NCBI GenBank assembly: GCA_964344185.1
Contig: CAYFMN010000014.1
Location: 1 to 64,000, forward strand
Source of the DNA: JAJDAT01 sp964344185
GTDB lineage: Bacteria > Nitrospinota > Nitrospinia > Nitrospinales > JAJDAT01
Length of the DNA stretch: 64,000 nt
Direction: 5' to 3'
Every line of letters begins with the position of its first letter. The stretch's first letter is position 1. Shown here one piece after another: positions 26,788 to 36,644 of the stretch. Position numbers and translations under genes: made by a program. The notes below the pieces were generated by a model. The model saw only the letters and a program-made list of their open reading frames with translations, ran no database searches and had not been told where the DNA came from.

Positions 26788-29166
26788 TTTATGAGTCACA
26801 TTTGAAGTTTGCTTAATCGCTGTGGAAGATTGCCTAGTTCCATTAACAATTTCTTTCAAAGCGGAAAGCACTTGTTCAGTTCCGGTTTTTTGCTGCTTTG
26901 TTGAAAGAGAAATCTGAGATGCAGCATCGGCTGCACTTTTAGCCCTATCCACCAATCTTTCTAACTCTTCTATTGTTTGGCCAGCTAATACATTTCCTTC
27001 CTTAATTCTATTGGACCCTTGCTCTGAGTTTATTACCAGCCGATTGATCGCTTGCTGAATTTCATCAATCTTACTTTGGATTTCACCGGTCGAATCCATA
27101 ACATTATCGGCTAATTGGCGGATTTCAACCGCTACAACTCCAAAGCGTTTTCCAGCTTCCCCTGCGCTTGAAGCTTCAATCGCCGCATTAAATGCAATTA
27201 GTTTGGTCTGATCGGCAATATTATTAATAATCTCCATAACCTTACCAATTTCATTTGATTTTCTACCTAATTCTACAATTTCCTTCATTCCCACCTGATT
27301 ATCTTCAGAAATTTCATCCATCTTAAGCTTTAATGATCCGATTGCTCTCATGCCACGTTCAGAATCATGTAATGAATCGGCAGAAATTTTGGCTACAGAA
27401 TCCGCATTTTCCGCCACCTGATTGGACGAAGCGGAAAGCTCCTCAACGGTAGAAGAAATTTCTGTTACGGACGCAGACTGCTCAGCTGAAACTGAGGCTT
27501 GATCTTGTACTGTGCTAGAAATTTCTTTAGAGGATAGAGCCAAATCATTGGCCATATTTGCTATTCCTTTCATGTTCTTTGATAAATTCGCAAAGAACAT
27601 TTCAAGGCCTTCTCCCATTTGCCCAATAGCGGATTCTCCTCTTACTTCTATATTTTTAGTCAAATCCCCCTTGGCCGCAGCGCTAACGCATTCTAATATG
27701 GCGTCAACTTTATTTTTCAAATCCTCTGCCTGGGTTTCCCGTTCTGTCGCCATTTCTTTAAACTCAATATCCGCTTTTTGTTTATCTCTAAGCTCATGAG
27801 TCATTTTTCCAAAAGCTATCGATAACTCGCCTTTTAATTCATAGGTTTTTGATAAATCGCCTTCCGCAATATCCTTTGCCTGATTAACTATCTCCCTCAT
27901 GGTATCTAACATAGTGTTGTATGTATTGGACAACACTCCAATTTCATCTTCAGAAGTAACCGGCAAGTTTTCTTGCATAAAATTTCCTTTGGAAATTTCT
28001 TTCATCACCCCAGAAACTTTACGAATAGGTTTTACAACGGAAGTCGAAAAAAAGTAAGCTATGCAAATTAAAGCCGCTAAAGTCAAAGTGACAAAAACCA
28101 CGACCGTACTTTTTATACCTTTTTGATTTGCATTTGCGAGACGATTATATAAATCCACAATTTTATTACTTTTATCGCGCAACTCATTAGATAAAACCAA
28201 AATTTCTTGTTGCGCATCTCTATATTTTGGGGAGTCAACTTCTGAAGTAAGAAGTTTATCTACAGCGGCTAAAAATTTGACAAAAACTTTGTCAACATCT
28301 TCGAGATTATCTTGAATTGTTTCATCGGTTATCGGATTTACAGAAATCGTGTTCTTATATGCCATGTCTGTAGGATATTTTCCTCCCTTCCTCATAGCCC
28401 TTAAGGTATCTTCAAAAATTTTCTTAGCCCTATCGAATTCTATTAAGCTTGCGTTCAACTCTCTCTTACCTCTTGCGATATCGGCTGAAAACAATAAATT
28501 ATATTTTCTAATACCCAATATATCTCCAATGGCAAACTTTTTGCCGCTTTTCAATGCAGTATGACAATTGACACAAGCTTGAACCGTGGCTTTATCCGAA
28601 GTATATAATCTAATATAGAGCTTGTTATCTTGCTCCAGAGTTTTTGTATAAACCCGCTTGGCTTTCTTTGTTAGAAACTCATACGCTTCTCTATCCATAT
28701 CAGTCATCAAACCCTTATTAGGATTAACTGGATCTGGAGAAATAATGTCTATAGTAAAATCTCTTCCTGCTCCGAATTTTGCGTTCACCATTCGAGTCAA
28801 GGTAGCGGGAAATGGAATTGCAGGATGCTCTTCGGATTCTGGATCCATACTAATCGTAAGATCTTTTTCTTTAGCGGGCCCAATTACCTCCTTAGTATAC
28901 GTTCCTCTCATTTGAGTAATATAACGATCCAAAGACATAACGCGTTGAACAATATTTTGTTTGCGGCTTTTAGCCATCGCATTCCCTAAAGCGGCTTTAC
29001 CCATGGCTTGACTCAACATTCTTTGCCTTCCTAGAGCATTGGTAATATCCGCATCTTTTTGGGCCGAACTTAAAGAATCAAAAATGACGTAGGCGCAAAC
29101 TCCCATAACTACGATCATCAAACTAAATACAAATATCGCTTTTTTGTTTAAAGACCAGTTCTTCAT
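26731..29166 (-). CDS. Methyl-accepting chemotaxis protein with DUF3365-like haem-type sensor domain
   Basis: An N-terminal membrane helix (AIFVFSLMIVVMGVCAYVIF) precedes a ~310-residue periplasmic domain that contains a CXXCH haem motif (C198, C201, H202) in a DUF3365/Tll0287-like setting. A second helix (~350-375) leads to HAMP domains and a long coiled coil, with a classic MCP signalling hairpin (QTKLIAFNAAIEASSAGEAGKRFGVVAVEIRQLA). Haem would allow it to sense redox, oxygen or NO. A good GGGAGGA site precedes ATG 29166. It is the last gene of the chemosensory operon, after a 165 nt gap. Confidence 0.9.
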   Translation of the reverse strand: MKNWSLNKKAIFVFSLMIVVMGVCAYVIFDSLSSAQKDADITNALGRQRMLSQAMGKAALGNAMAKSRKQNIVQRVMSLDRYITQMRGTYTKEVIGPAKEKDLTISMDPESEEHPAIPFPATLTRMVNAKFGAGRDFTIDIISPDPVNPNKGLMTDMDREAYEFLTKKAKRVYTKTLEQDNKLYIRLYTSDKATVQACVNCHTALKSGKKFAIGDILGIRKYNLLFSADIARGKRELNASLIEFDRAKKIFEDTLRAMRKGGKYPTDMAYKNTISVNPITDETIQDNLEDVDKVFVKFLAAVDKLLTSEVDSPKYRDAQQEILVLSNELRDKSNKIVDLYNRLANANQKGIKSTVVVFVTLTLAALICIAYFFSTSVVKPIRKVSGVMKEISKGNFMQENLPVTSEDEIGVLSNTYNTMLDTMREIVNQAKDIAEGDLSKTYELKGELSIAFGKMTHELRDKQKADIEFKEMATERETQAEDLKNKVDAILECVSAAAKGDLTKNIEVRGESAIGQMGEGLEMFFANLSKNMKGIANMANDLALSSKEISSTVQDQASVSAEQSASVTEISSTVEELSASSNQVAENADSVAKISADSLHDSERGMRAIGSLKLKMDEISEDNQVGMKEIVELGRKSNEIGKVMEIINNIADQTKLIAFNAAIEASSAGEAGKRFGVVAVEIRQLADNVMDSTGEIQSKIDEIQQAINRLVINSEQGSNRIKEGNVLAGQTIEELERLVDRAKSAADAASQISLSTKQQKTGTEQVLSALKEIVNGTRQSSTAIKQTSNVTHKLSEMSEKLNELVSRFKLD

Positions 29167-29331
29167 TGAACGTCCTCCCGGACCATTTCGTTATTAATCA
29201 AACGACGGTTTACTGTCTGCGAATCAGAATAGAAACGACTTTGGTAAAAGTTTTTGACCGCAATATTGCAGGCTTTGAAAAATTTGCGCGCTGTCGTCAA
29301 GATTCACTCATCAATTACTATATTTACTAAC

Positions 29332-29823
29332 TTAATTCGATTCCCCTTCGCCATCTTCAACATTTTCCAGCAACTCCTGATTTTCTAACTTAGGCAAAGA
29401 GTCTTGAAGTCGATAAAAATCTACTAATAAGGCTAAATCATCATCTATAAATACTGCCGCCCATATAGCGTCAGCCGTTTTATGGCTTTCCAGAAGAGGC
29501 GGTAATAATCTTATCGATTGAATGTTAATATTTACGATATTATCCGGTTGATCAATGACAATACCAACATCCTGATCGCTATCTTTTATCAAAATCACCT
29601 TTGGTTTTTTATATTCAACTTTGATATCTCTAAATGAAATTGCTTCTGTAAAGTTTCTTATATCCCAATCTTCACGCTGTGCTTGAGAGAAATCAACCAT
29701 CTCTTCTATTTGTTCCATATCCGCGCCAAAGCACACGCCCATAATCTTGAAAATCAATAAACGAATTTCGTCATCGGCAACTCTATCAAACTCTTTATTT
29801 GCTTTAATATTGACTTCGCTCAT
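29332..29823 (-). CDS. Divergent CheW-like domain protein
   Basis: This 163-residue protein resembles CheW in strand order: LLIFKIMGVCFGADMEQIEEMV, then IDQPDNIVNI and WAAVFIDDDLALLVD. The canonical CheW signature is degenerate, so it may be a secondary coupling or receptor-specific protein. Its ATG overlaps the stop of the upstream cheW by 4 bp (ATGA), so translation is coupled and both presumably join the same array. An acidic Glu/Asp-rich tail ends it. Confidence 0.65.
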   Translation of the reverse strand: MSEVNIKANKEFDRVADDEIRLLIFKIMGVCFGADMEQIEEMVDFSQAQREDWDIRNFTEAISFRDIKVEYKKPKVILIKDSDQDVGIVIDQPDNIVNINIQSIRLLPPLLESHKTADAIWAAVFIDDDLALLVDFYRLQDSLPKLENQELLENVEDGEGESN

Positions 29824-30380
29824 TTGTTTGGAATGTCAGCCGAAGGTTCTATTTTACCCTCGGATATTTTTTCAAAAACTTTCCCAATATCCAGCAAAAC
29901 AACATTATTGTTTTTATATGTTGTCTCTCCCACAACAAAATAACGAATTTCTTCATTTAAGGTTGAAATCGCTTGTTTAATGGATTCTTCTGGAACTTCA
30001 ACAACATCCACGACAGAGTCAACTAAAACCCCTGATCTCACTCCAGCTTTTTCGGCAATGACAATTCTACCTTTGCCTCCAGTTGATTCCTTTTCCGTAA
30101 TATTTAAAAACGTTCTGATATTTAACACAGATTGAATATCGCCACGCACATTGACAATCCCTAAAATATACTCTGGAGTTCCGGGCACAAAATAAATGGT
30201 TAATACCGAAAGTATTTCTTTGACGTCTTTTCCATAAAATGCATAAAAAGAATCGTTTAAAGTAAACACGACTAGTTCAACTTTTTTTTCTTCGACTTGG
30301 ATAGTTTGTTTCTCATCCAGACGTTTTTTTATTGCCTCAAGGATTCGATCGCTTTTCCTTTTTTCAATTTCCTCACCCAC
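29820..30380 (-). CDS. cheW: CheW chemosensory adaptor
   Basis: The protein has a charged leader of ~35 residues, then a CheW domain: LVVFTLNDSFYAFYGKDVKEILSV, EYILGIVNVRGDIQSVLNI, and AGVRSGVLVDSVVDVVEV, the standard CheW signature set. It bridges CheA and the receptor encoded downstream. It lies between the cyclase and the divergent CheW-like gene, coupled to the latter. Sequence and layout resemble the orphan CheW at 20513-21079. Confidence 0.92.
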   Translation of the reverse strand: MGEEIEKRKSDRILEAIKKRLDEKQTIQVEEKKVELVVFTLNDSFYAFYGKDVKEILSVLTIYFVPGTPEYILGIVNVRGDIQSVLNIRTFLNITEKESTGGKGRIVIAEKAGVRSGVLVDSVVDVVEVPEESIKQAISTLNEEIRYFVVGETTYKNNNVVLLDIGKVFEKISEGKIEPSADIPNK

Positions 30381-30440
30381 AGCAATCCTCCATACCCTTC
30401 GGGCTAAAATTAGTTATCAATATAATTTATTGCAAAATTA

Positions 30441-30740
30441 CTACTTAGTAGTCATCACGTAAGAACCGTCCCAGTCTTCGGCTGGGGGATTCTCTTTATA
30501 AAGACGCGATCTCTCAATATATAGCGACGCTGGCTTATCGTTTGGATTAAGCGTTAGAACTTCTTCAAAATACATTACGCCTTCATCCCATTCTCGTCGG
30601 TGAAAACAACTATATCCTTCGTTAAATATTTCTATACATTCTTTCATTTTAGGGAAAGTTGATTCATCATGAAAATCTAAAATCTCAAAAACGCTAACTG
30701 GTTTCGTTTTTCCTTTTACAATTAATTTGTCAACTTCGCG
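30441..30740 (-). pseudogene. C-terminal remainder of the nucleotide cyclase, cut off by an in-frame TAG
   Basis: This frame is continuous with the cyclase gene upstream; only the TAG at 30741-30743 separates them. Reading through gives REVDKLIVKGKTKPVSVFEI, the usual end of class III cyclase proteins, then a short TPR-like tail (NEGYSCFHRREWDEGVMYF and LNPNDKPASLYIERS) ending AEDWDGSYVMTTK. This tail type is common in bacterial cyclases, so it was once part of the same protein. An internal ATG at 30647 could start a 68-residue peptide, but no good reason supports independent use. A sequencing error is possible. Confidence 0.75.
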
Positions 30741-32690
30741 CTATTTATGGTCTTTAACCAATTTATTTTTGGTGGATTCGCTAATCAAAACCTTTGCCCC
30801 ATAAGCCTTGGTGGCCCCTTCTAATCTCGAAGCTAAATTAACTCCATCCCCGATAACGGTATAATCCATCCTTTTTTCAGACCCGATATTTCCAGCTAAA
30901 ACAGTATCTGTATTGACCCCTACGCCAATATCAATAGCGTCTTTACCCTCTAAAATTCTTTTTGCATTGAACTCTTTTAGGGATTTCACCATTCCTATAG
31001 CAGCATTTACGGCATTTTCAGGATCTAGCTGGTTCGTAAAAGGAACTCCAAAAACGGCCAGAATCGCGTCCCCAATATATTTATCAAGAATTCCTTTGTA
31101 TTTAAAAATGTACTCCACCATTTCCGTGAAATATTCATTCAACATAGCAACAGTTCCGGCAGGACCCAATTTTTCCGTAAGAGTCGTAAAACTCCGAATA
31201 TCAGAAAATAAAACCGAGGCCTCTTGACTCTGCCCGCCAAGCATATCTTCGCCGCCTTCCATTAATTGTTCAGCCACATCTTTATCCATATACCTCGCAA
31301 GAGTTCCTTTCATCCTTTTTTCAGAGGTAATATCCTCCATCACTAACATAGATCCAATCAATTCCGATTTTGCATTTTTTAAAGGCACCGCAGTCAGATT
31401 TAAAGGCACTGCCCGCCCGTTGTCAAAAATCAATTCAGTGTCCATAACTATGGCGGGAGATCCCATTTGGATAACCCGCTTTAAGTTATCCAAAACCCAT
31501 CGATTATTTTGCGCAAAAAATTTCTGAGCTGACTGATTAACTATTTGATCTTCTTTAGTCTCTAAAATTCTTAAAACAGCGGCGTTGCATTTAATAATTT
31601 GATTATTGGCGTCCAAAGTAATAACGCCATTAGTAAGACTCTCAAGAATGCTTTCATTATAGTTTTTGATATCTAAAATTTCTTCGAACAGTTTTTCCGC
31701 TTTCGCTTCAAGCAATAAGTTGTTAACCGAGACTGCAGCCTGAGATCCTAAAGCTTTAATATATTCTTCAGAACTTGCCGAAAATGTAACTACTTCTCCC
31801 GTATCAGGATCTTTCGAGTTCAGTAACTGAAGTACGCCAACTACTTCATTAGTTCTATTTACCATCGGCACGACCAACATCGACTTTGATCTATAGTTAG
31901 AAGTCTGATCAAATTTTTTAGGCCCTGTAAAATCAAACAGCTCGGAAGAATAAACATCTGGAATATTAACAACTTCTTTTTTCAAAGCTGAATAACCTGA
32001 GACATTAGACTCCTTAATTTCAACTGGAGGAAACTTTATTTCCTCGCTTGATTTCCCTCCCAAATGAATCTTTAACGTATCGTTTTGGACTATTTTAAAG
32101 GATAGTTTTCCATTTTCGATCAGATATAAGGTGCCTGCATCAGCACGAGTTAATTCGCGGGCGTTAGAAACAATAATTTCCATTAAATTTTGAAAGTTTT
32201 TTTCCGCCGAAAGAGCGGTGCCTAACTCTGTCATGCGATGAATAATACCCTTCATCTCTTCATTTTTTTCGGTAATATCCTTAAGCAAATTACGATTTTC
32301 ATCGACGATTCGTTTTTTCTCTAGGGCCTTGTTAATGGCCAGAACAATTGTCTCCTGTAAATTTTCATCTTTCAAAATATATTCGCTAGCGCCGCTATTA
32401 ATAGCGTCTATTGCAATCGCAACTTCGTTATTTCCAGACAAAACAACAACTGGAATTTCAGATTGAATGTCATTACGAAGCGCCTTAATCAAATCCACTC
32501 CACCCATAATCGGCATATTAATATCCGAAACAATCAAATCAAATTTAGAAGCGTCTTGTTTATATTGGTTAAGCGCATCTAAGCCATTTTCCGCCGTTTC
32601 GGCTTTAAAATCTTCGGACTCTAAAATATCGACCAGTATTTCACGTACGAAACTATCGTCGTCCACAATTAATATGTTGGTAGGATTCAT
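30741..32690 (-). CDS. REC-GAF-PAS class III adenylate/guanylate cyclase, ends at in-frame TAG
   Basis: ATG 32690 is preceded by a GGAGA site and gives a REC domain (LIVDDDSF, phospho-Asp at D56) as residues 1-125, a GAF domain (~160-330), a PAS domain (~350-450) and a class III cyclase domain (~480-649). The cyclase domain has LFSDIRSFT and KYIGDAI (metal aspartates), the purine-binding Lys in LDKYIGD, and DYTVIGDGVNLASRLE. The Thr in DYTVIG where class IIIa has Asp fits class IIIb; adenylate cyclase is more likely than guanylate. The REC domain makes it a direct CheA target. The TAG truncates ~100 residues that lie beyond the catalytic domain, so activity may survive. Confidence 0.85.
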   Translation of the reverse strand: MNPTNILIVDDDSFVREILVDILESEDFKAETAENGLDALNQYKQDASKFDLIVSDINMPIMGGVDLIKALRNDIQSEIPVVVLSGNNEVAIAIDAINSGASEYILKDENLQETIVLAINKALEKKRIVDENRNLLKDITEKNEEMKGIIHRMTELGTALSAEKNFQNLMEIIVSNARELTRADAGTLYLIENGKLSFKIVQNDTLKIHLGGKSSEEIKFPPVEIKESNVSGYSALKKEVVNIPDVYSSELFDFTGPKKFDQTSNYRSKSMLVVPMVNRTNEVVGVLQLLNSKDPDTGEVVTFSASSEEYIKALGSQAAVSVNNLLLEAKAEKLFEEILDIKNYNESILESLTNGVITLDANNQIIKCNAAVLRILETKEDQIVNQSAQKFFAQNNRWVLDNLKRVIQMGSPAIVMDTELIFDNGRAVPLNLTAVPLKNAKSELIGSMLVMEDITSEKRMKGTLARYMDKDVAEQLMEGGEDMLGGQSQEASVLFSDIRSFTTLTEKLGPAGTVAMLNEYFTEMVEYIFKYKGILDKYIGDAILAVFGVPFTNQLDPENAVNAAIGMVKSLKEFNAKRILEGKDAIDIGVGVNTDTVLAGNIGSEKRMDYTVIGDGVNLASRLEGATKAYGAKVLISESTKNKLVKDHK

Positions 32691-32776
32691 TCTTTCTCCA
32701 ATTTCCAATTCATTTTCTTAATTTTAGCTAAGCTAAAAACATTCGCTCACAACCGAAACTTTGACATATCGATAAA

Positions 32777-35134
32777 TTAATGTATCAAATTTTGAACCAT
32801 CTTTAATAGTTTTGACTGATCAAATCCGCTTTTTACAATAAATGCATTAGCTCCGGCTTGCATTCCTTTTCTTTTATAAAGCTCTTCATTGCGAGAACTA
32901 ACTACAATAACCGGCGTGTGCTTATAGGAATCTTCCATTTTCAATTTCTTGATGAAATCAAAGCCGTTCATTCTTGGCATTTCAATATCGGATATAACTA
33001 AATCGAATTGTTTTTCTTGAGCAACTTTATATCCATCTATACCGTCCACTGCAATAGCAACTGCATAACCAAACGACTCTAAAATACTTCTTTGGACTTC
33101 TCTCGCGCTTTCGGAATCATCAACAACTAATATATTACGCTTTGGCTCTCCAATTAATTTGGTCTCTGGATCTGGAACTAATTTCTGGGGATTCTCATCT
33201 TTGGCTATAAAAAATAATTTGGGAACGTGTAAAGCCAAAACAACTTCGTTTTTACCCGATAACGTAACGCCTGAAACTATTTCATTATTTTTCATATGAT
33301 TAGGTAACGATTTAATTTCCATATCCTCTTCGCTCAAGATTGAATCCACCACTAACCCTAAACAATCGTTTCCCATTTCCACAAGAACGACATTAATTTC
33401 TTCAGATCGATTTTTGCTTTTTTCAGGCAAATCTAAAGCAAAATCTAAATTTACAATAGGAATAATCTCGTCTCTCAGAGAAATAGCCCTTTTGTCGACG
33501 ACCGTGATAATTTGACTTTTATTAGCTTTAACTATTTCTTTAACAGAATTTAATGGGAGCGCAAATTTATACTTTGAAACGGAAATCAATAAAACACGCA
33601 TCACGGCAAGCGTTAACGGTAATCTTATAAAAAAACAAGTCCCCTTTCCTTCAACTGTTTCAACTTGAATCGATCCTTTTAGATTCATAACAATGTTTTC
33701 CCGAACAACGTCCATTCCAACTCCGCGCCCGGAAACATCAGTAATCGAAGCGCTTGTGCTAAACCCTGGTCTGAAAATTAAATTCACAATTTCATTTTCG
33801 GTCATATTATTCAGGGTTTCTTCTCCGAATAAATTTTTTGCCTTGGCTTTTTCTTTAATTTTATTAATCGGAATCCCACGACCATCGTCGCGTAATTCAA
33901 TTAAGACATTACCTCCTTCATAAGAAGCTTTTAACCTAATGGTTCCCGCTTCCGGTTTGCCGCTTCTGATTCTGTCCTCAGGGGCTTCGATGCCATGATC
34001 AACGCTGTTTCGGATCATATGTAACAAAGGATCTCCAATTTTCTCGATAATTTTTTTATCTAATTCGGTTTCTCCCCCTTCGACTAAAAAATTTACCTCT
34101 TTTCCGCATGTAGAGGAAATGTCACGAACCATTCTGGGAAACGCATCCAAAACAGTAGACAAAGGCAACATTCTCATTTTCAAAACCTTTTCACGTAATT
34201 GATCAGTCAATAAGGTTTGAAAATTTAGAACGTCTTTGGTCCAAACTGAAAGTTGCCTTAACTTTCCATAAATACCTTGAAATTGTTCGAAAAGTTCTCG
34301 ACTATCCTCTGGGCTTAATTTTCCATCCTCATAAGTAAACCCTGAAAAAGTTTCCAAATATTTTTTCGATATTTTTCCAATCTCATTTATATCAACCCAG
34401 TTCTGCTTTAAGCGAATATGGTTAGAAACAATTTCTCCCATCAAATTAACCGTCTCATCAAGTTTTTCTGTTTTGACTCTGACTGTTTCAGAAGTTCGGG
34501 GTTTTTTTAAGGGCTTTTGAACCTGCGGCTTTGGAGATGGCGAAGGAGGCGAAACCTCTTTAGGTTGCGACAAACCTGATGGGGAAGATTCTTGTTTTAA
34601 AGAAACTTGTTCTGATTCTTTTTTTATTTGGGAAATTTGTTTTTCTTCAACAGATTCAACTTTTTCTTCTGTAGGGAGGTCTTCTTCGCTTTCAACTTTT
34701 TCAACTAATTTTTCTGAAGAAACTGGAGCGGCAGTGTCCGCTTCTAATTCACCTAAGGCGGCCTTTTCTAAACGCTCACAAATCTCTGTTGTATCATCTT
34801 CAACTTCTTCTCCCTCTTGAACTCTCTGGACAAATTCTGAAATTAAATCCACGGCTTTAAAAAGCAAATTAAACAAAACTTTGCTTTGATTAATTTTTCC
34901 GTCTCTTAGAGCAGAGAGAGCATCTTCTAGTTTATGCGCAACCACGCTTATTGAAATTAATCCCAAAATCCTAGAAGAGCCTTTAATTGTATGTGCGGAT
35001 CTAAAGATCTCACTTACGGTCTCTTGATCTCCTGGACTAGATTCTAAACTAACCAAACCATCGTTCAGCTTGTCTATGTGGTCGTTGGCTTCATCGACGA
35101 ATTTATTTATGAATTTTTTCTTATCAAAGCCCAT
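32777..35134 (-). CDS. cheA: CheA histidine kinase with C-terminal receiver domain
   Basis: The N-terminal Hpt domain has the phospho-His in FRSAHTIKGSSR (H48). A Pro/Ser/Lys linker follows, then the P3 dimerisation helices and the P4 kinase core: HMIRNSVDHGIE (N box), LRDDGRGIP and GRGVGMDVVRENI (G boxes). The P5 CheW-like domain follows. A receiver domain (NILVVDDSESAREVQ, DLVISDIEMPRMNG) ends the protein, so it is a CheA-CheY hybrid. The receiver may act as a phosphate sink because no separate CheY is encoded here. The gene follows cheR by 16 nt. Confidence 0.95.
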   Translation of the reverse strand: MGFDKKKFINKFVDEANDHIDKLNDGLVSLESSPGDQETVSEIFRSAHTIKGSSRILGLISISVVAHKLEDALSALRDGKINQSKVLFNLLFKAVDLISEFVQRVQEGEEVEDDTTEICERLEKAALGELEADTAAPVSSEKLVEKVESEEDLPTEEKVESVEEKQISQIKKESEQVSLKQESSPSGLSQPKEVSPPSPSPKPQVQKPLKKPRTSETVRVKTEKLDETVNLMGEIVSNHIRLKQNWVDINEIGKISKKYLETFSGFTYEDGKLSPEDSRELFEQFQGIYGKLRQLSVWTKDVLNFQTLLTDQLREKVLKMRMLPLSTVLDAFPRMVRDISSTCGKEVNFLVEGGETELDKKIIEKIGDPLLHMIRNSVDHGIEAPEDRIRSGKPEAGTIRLKASYEGGNVLIELRDDGRGIPINKIKEKAKAKNLFGEETLNNMTENEIVNLIFRPGFSTSASITDVSGRGVGMDVVRENIVMNLKGSIQVETVEGKGTCFFIRLPLTLAVMRVLLISVSKYKFALPLNSVKEIVKANKSQIITVVDKRAISLRDEIIPIVNLDFALDLPEKSKNRSEEINVVLVEMGNDCLGLVVDSILSEEDMEIKSLPNHMKNNEIVSGVTLSGKNEVVLALHVPKLFFIAKDENPQKLVPDPETKLIGEPKRNILVVDDSESAREVQRSILESFGYAVAIAVDGIDGYKVAQEKQFDLVISDIEMPRMNGFDFIKKLKMEDSYKHTPVIVVSSRNEELYKRKGMQAGANAFIVKSGFDQSKLLKMVQNLIH

Positions 35135-35150
35135 AGTCTTACTATAAAAT

Positions 35151-36641
35151 TTAGCGTTTTTGTAATTCGCTTAATTTGCGCTCACAGTGATGAACTAATT
35201 GCTCCTGATTAAATGAAAGAGGAAAGAGCATCAAGCCGCAATCAGAATTACCCAACTCCAATAATAACTTCCGCGATATGGCATACTCTCTTTTTGCATC
35301 TCTAAAATTCTTTGTTTCTATAAATATTTCAGCAAGATAAAAATGGGACAACCAACAAGTTGATTCAATGTATATAGCTCCCTTAAAACGTTTAACCGCT
35401 TCTGGAATATCTTTTTTCAAACGAGAAATAATTCCTAAGAGCAAATATGCTTGGCGATTCCATTCCTCGATTTCCAAAACGCTTAAACAATCGCTAAAAG
35501 CTTGATCTAACCTTTCCAAACTAACTAAAATATTAGCTCGTAATAAATAATCGTTAGCGTTAGGGATCTGTTTTGAAAAAATATTTTCAACAATATTTAA
35601 TGCCTTTTTCCTTTGTCCACTCTTAGCTAAACTCAAGGCTTCCTGAAAAAAATTTTCATAAGAATCTTCCTTAGTTTCTTTTTTTATTGGAACTTTTTTC
35701 TCAATTTTCTTTTCTTGACTTACAGGAGATACCCCTGAAGTCTTCTTTTGAGCATACGAGTTTTTATTAACTCTCTCAAGTTTCTCAGGTTTTACGTTAT
35801 TCTTTTCAAAAATTCCGCTTTCATTACTAAATAAATAATGGTCGTTAATTTCTTTCAATGGCAGAATGCCAGAGTTGTGATGGCTTGTTTCAACAATTCC
35901 CGTAAATAAATATCCTGGTTTTTTTAAAGCTTTTGCTAGCTTATTAAATATTTCTTTTCTAATTTCCATCACAAAATAAATCGAAACATTGCGATAGAAA
36001 ATCACGTTCCACTTTGAATCCAATGAAAAATTTGATTCTGCAAGATTAATATTGGTAAAAGTTGCAGAATTAATGAAGCTATCGTTAATTTTATAAAGTT
36101 CTCCTTGTTCCGTGAAAAAAGCGTCAATAAAGTAAGCGTCGACATTTCTAAAGGAGTTTTTAAAATAAAGCCCTTTTCTGGCCTTTTTCAAAATTTCAGA
36201 ATCTATATCAACACCTTCGGCATGTATCGTTCTTAATATTTCTTTACCAAATTTTAAGGTTAAAGCAATTAAAGCAGAATATAATTCTTCCCCAGAAGAG
36301 CATCCCGCGCTTAATATTTTAAACTTTTCGGCGCCTTTCTTATTTTTTATAAACTCTGGGAATAAATGATCGGCCAAAATATTAAAATGACCCTGCTCTC
36401 GCATAAAATAGGTTTCATTTACCGTCAGCAAACTAACTAATTTTGCAAACTCAGCATTATCCCTTTCGATCAGAAAAAAATAATCAGCTGGTTTATTTAT
36501 ATGATTCGCCTCCATACGGTGAGTTATCGCCGTAGGTAATTGACTCAATGTATCTTCTTTATATCCTGTAGAAACCCTATCAAATATAAGCTGTCTAAAA
36601 GGCAAAACGTCTATTGCTTGATTGGTTGCGTCAATAGTCAT
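35151..36641 (-). CDS. cheR: CheR methyltransferase with C-terminal TPR domain
   Basis: Residues ~15-290 form a CheR glutamate methyltransferase: VNETYFMREQGHF, KILSAGCSSGEELYSALIAL (SAM-binding Gly-rich motif), AEGVDIDSEILKKARKG and NVIFYRNVSIYF (the family usually has FCRNVLIYF). A charged linker leads to ~3 TPR repeats (~335-480). TPR-tailed CheR enzymes occur in alternative, non-flagellar chemosensory systems and bind protein partners. It methylates receptors such as the haem-type MCP encoded downstream. It follows cheB by 3 nt. Confidence 0.93.
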   Translation of the reverse strand: MTIDATNQAIDVLPFRQLIFDRVSTGYKEDTLSQLPTAITHRMEANHINKPADYFFLIERDNAEFAKLVSLLTVNETYFMREQGHFNILADHLFPEFIKNKKGAEKFKILSAGCSSGEELYSALIALTLKFGKEILRTIHAEGVDIDSEILKKARKGLYFKNSFRNVDAYFIDAFFTEQGELYKINDSFINSATFTNINLAESNFSLDSKWNVIFYRNVSIYFVMEIRKEIFNKLAKALKKPGYLFTGIVETSHHNSGILPLKEINDHYLFSNESGIFEKNNVKPEKLERVNKNSYAQKKTSGVSPVSQEKKIEKKVPIKKETKEDSYENFFQEALSLAKSGQRKKALNIVENIFSKQIPNANDYLLRANILVSLERLDQAFSDCLSVLEIEEWNRQAYLLLGIISRLKKDIPEAVKRFKGAIYIESTCWLSHFYLAEIFIETKNFRDAKREYAISRKLLLELGNSDCGLMLFPLSFNQEQLVHHCERKLSELQKR

Positions 36642-36644
36642 TAA

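Noticed and set aside
30741..30743. TAG in the cyclase read as pyrrolysine
   Set aside because: No Pyl machinery is in view and other genes here end in TAG normally; truncation or a sequencing error is simpler.
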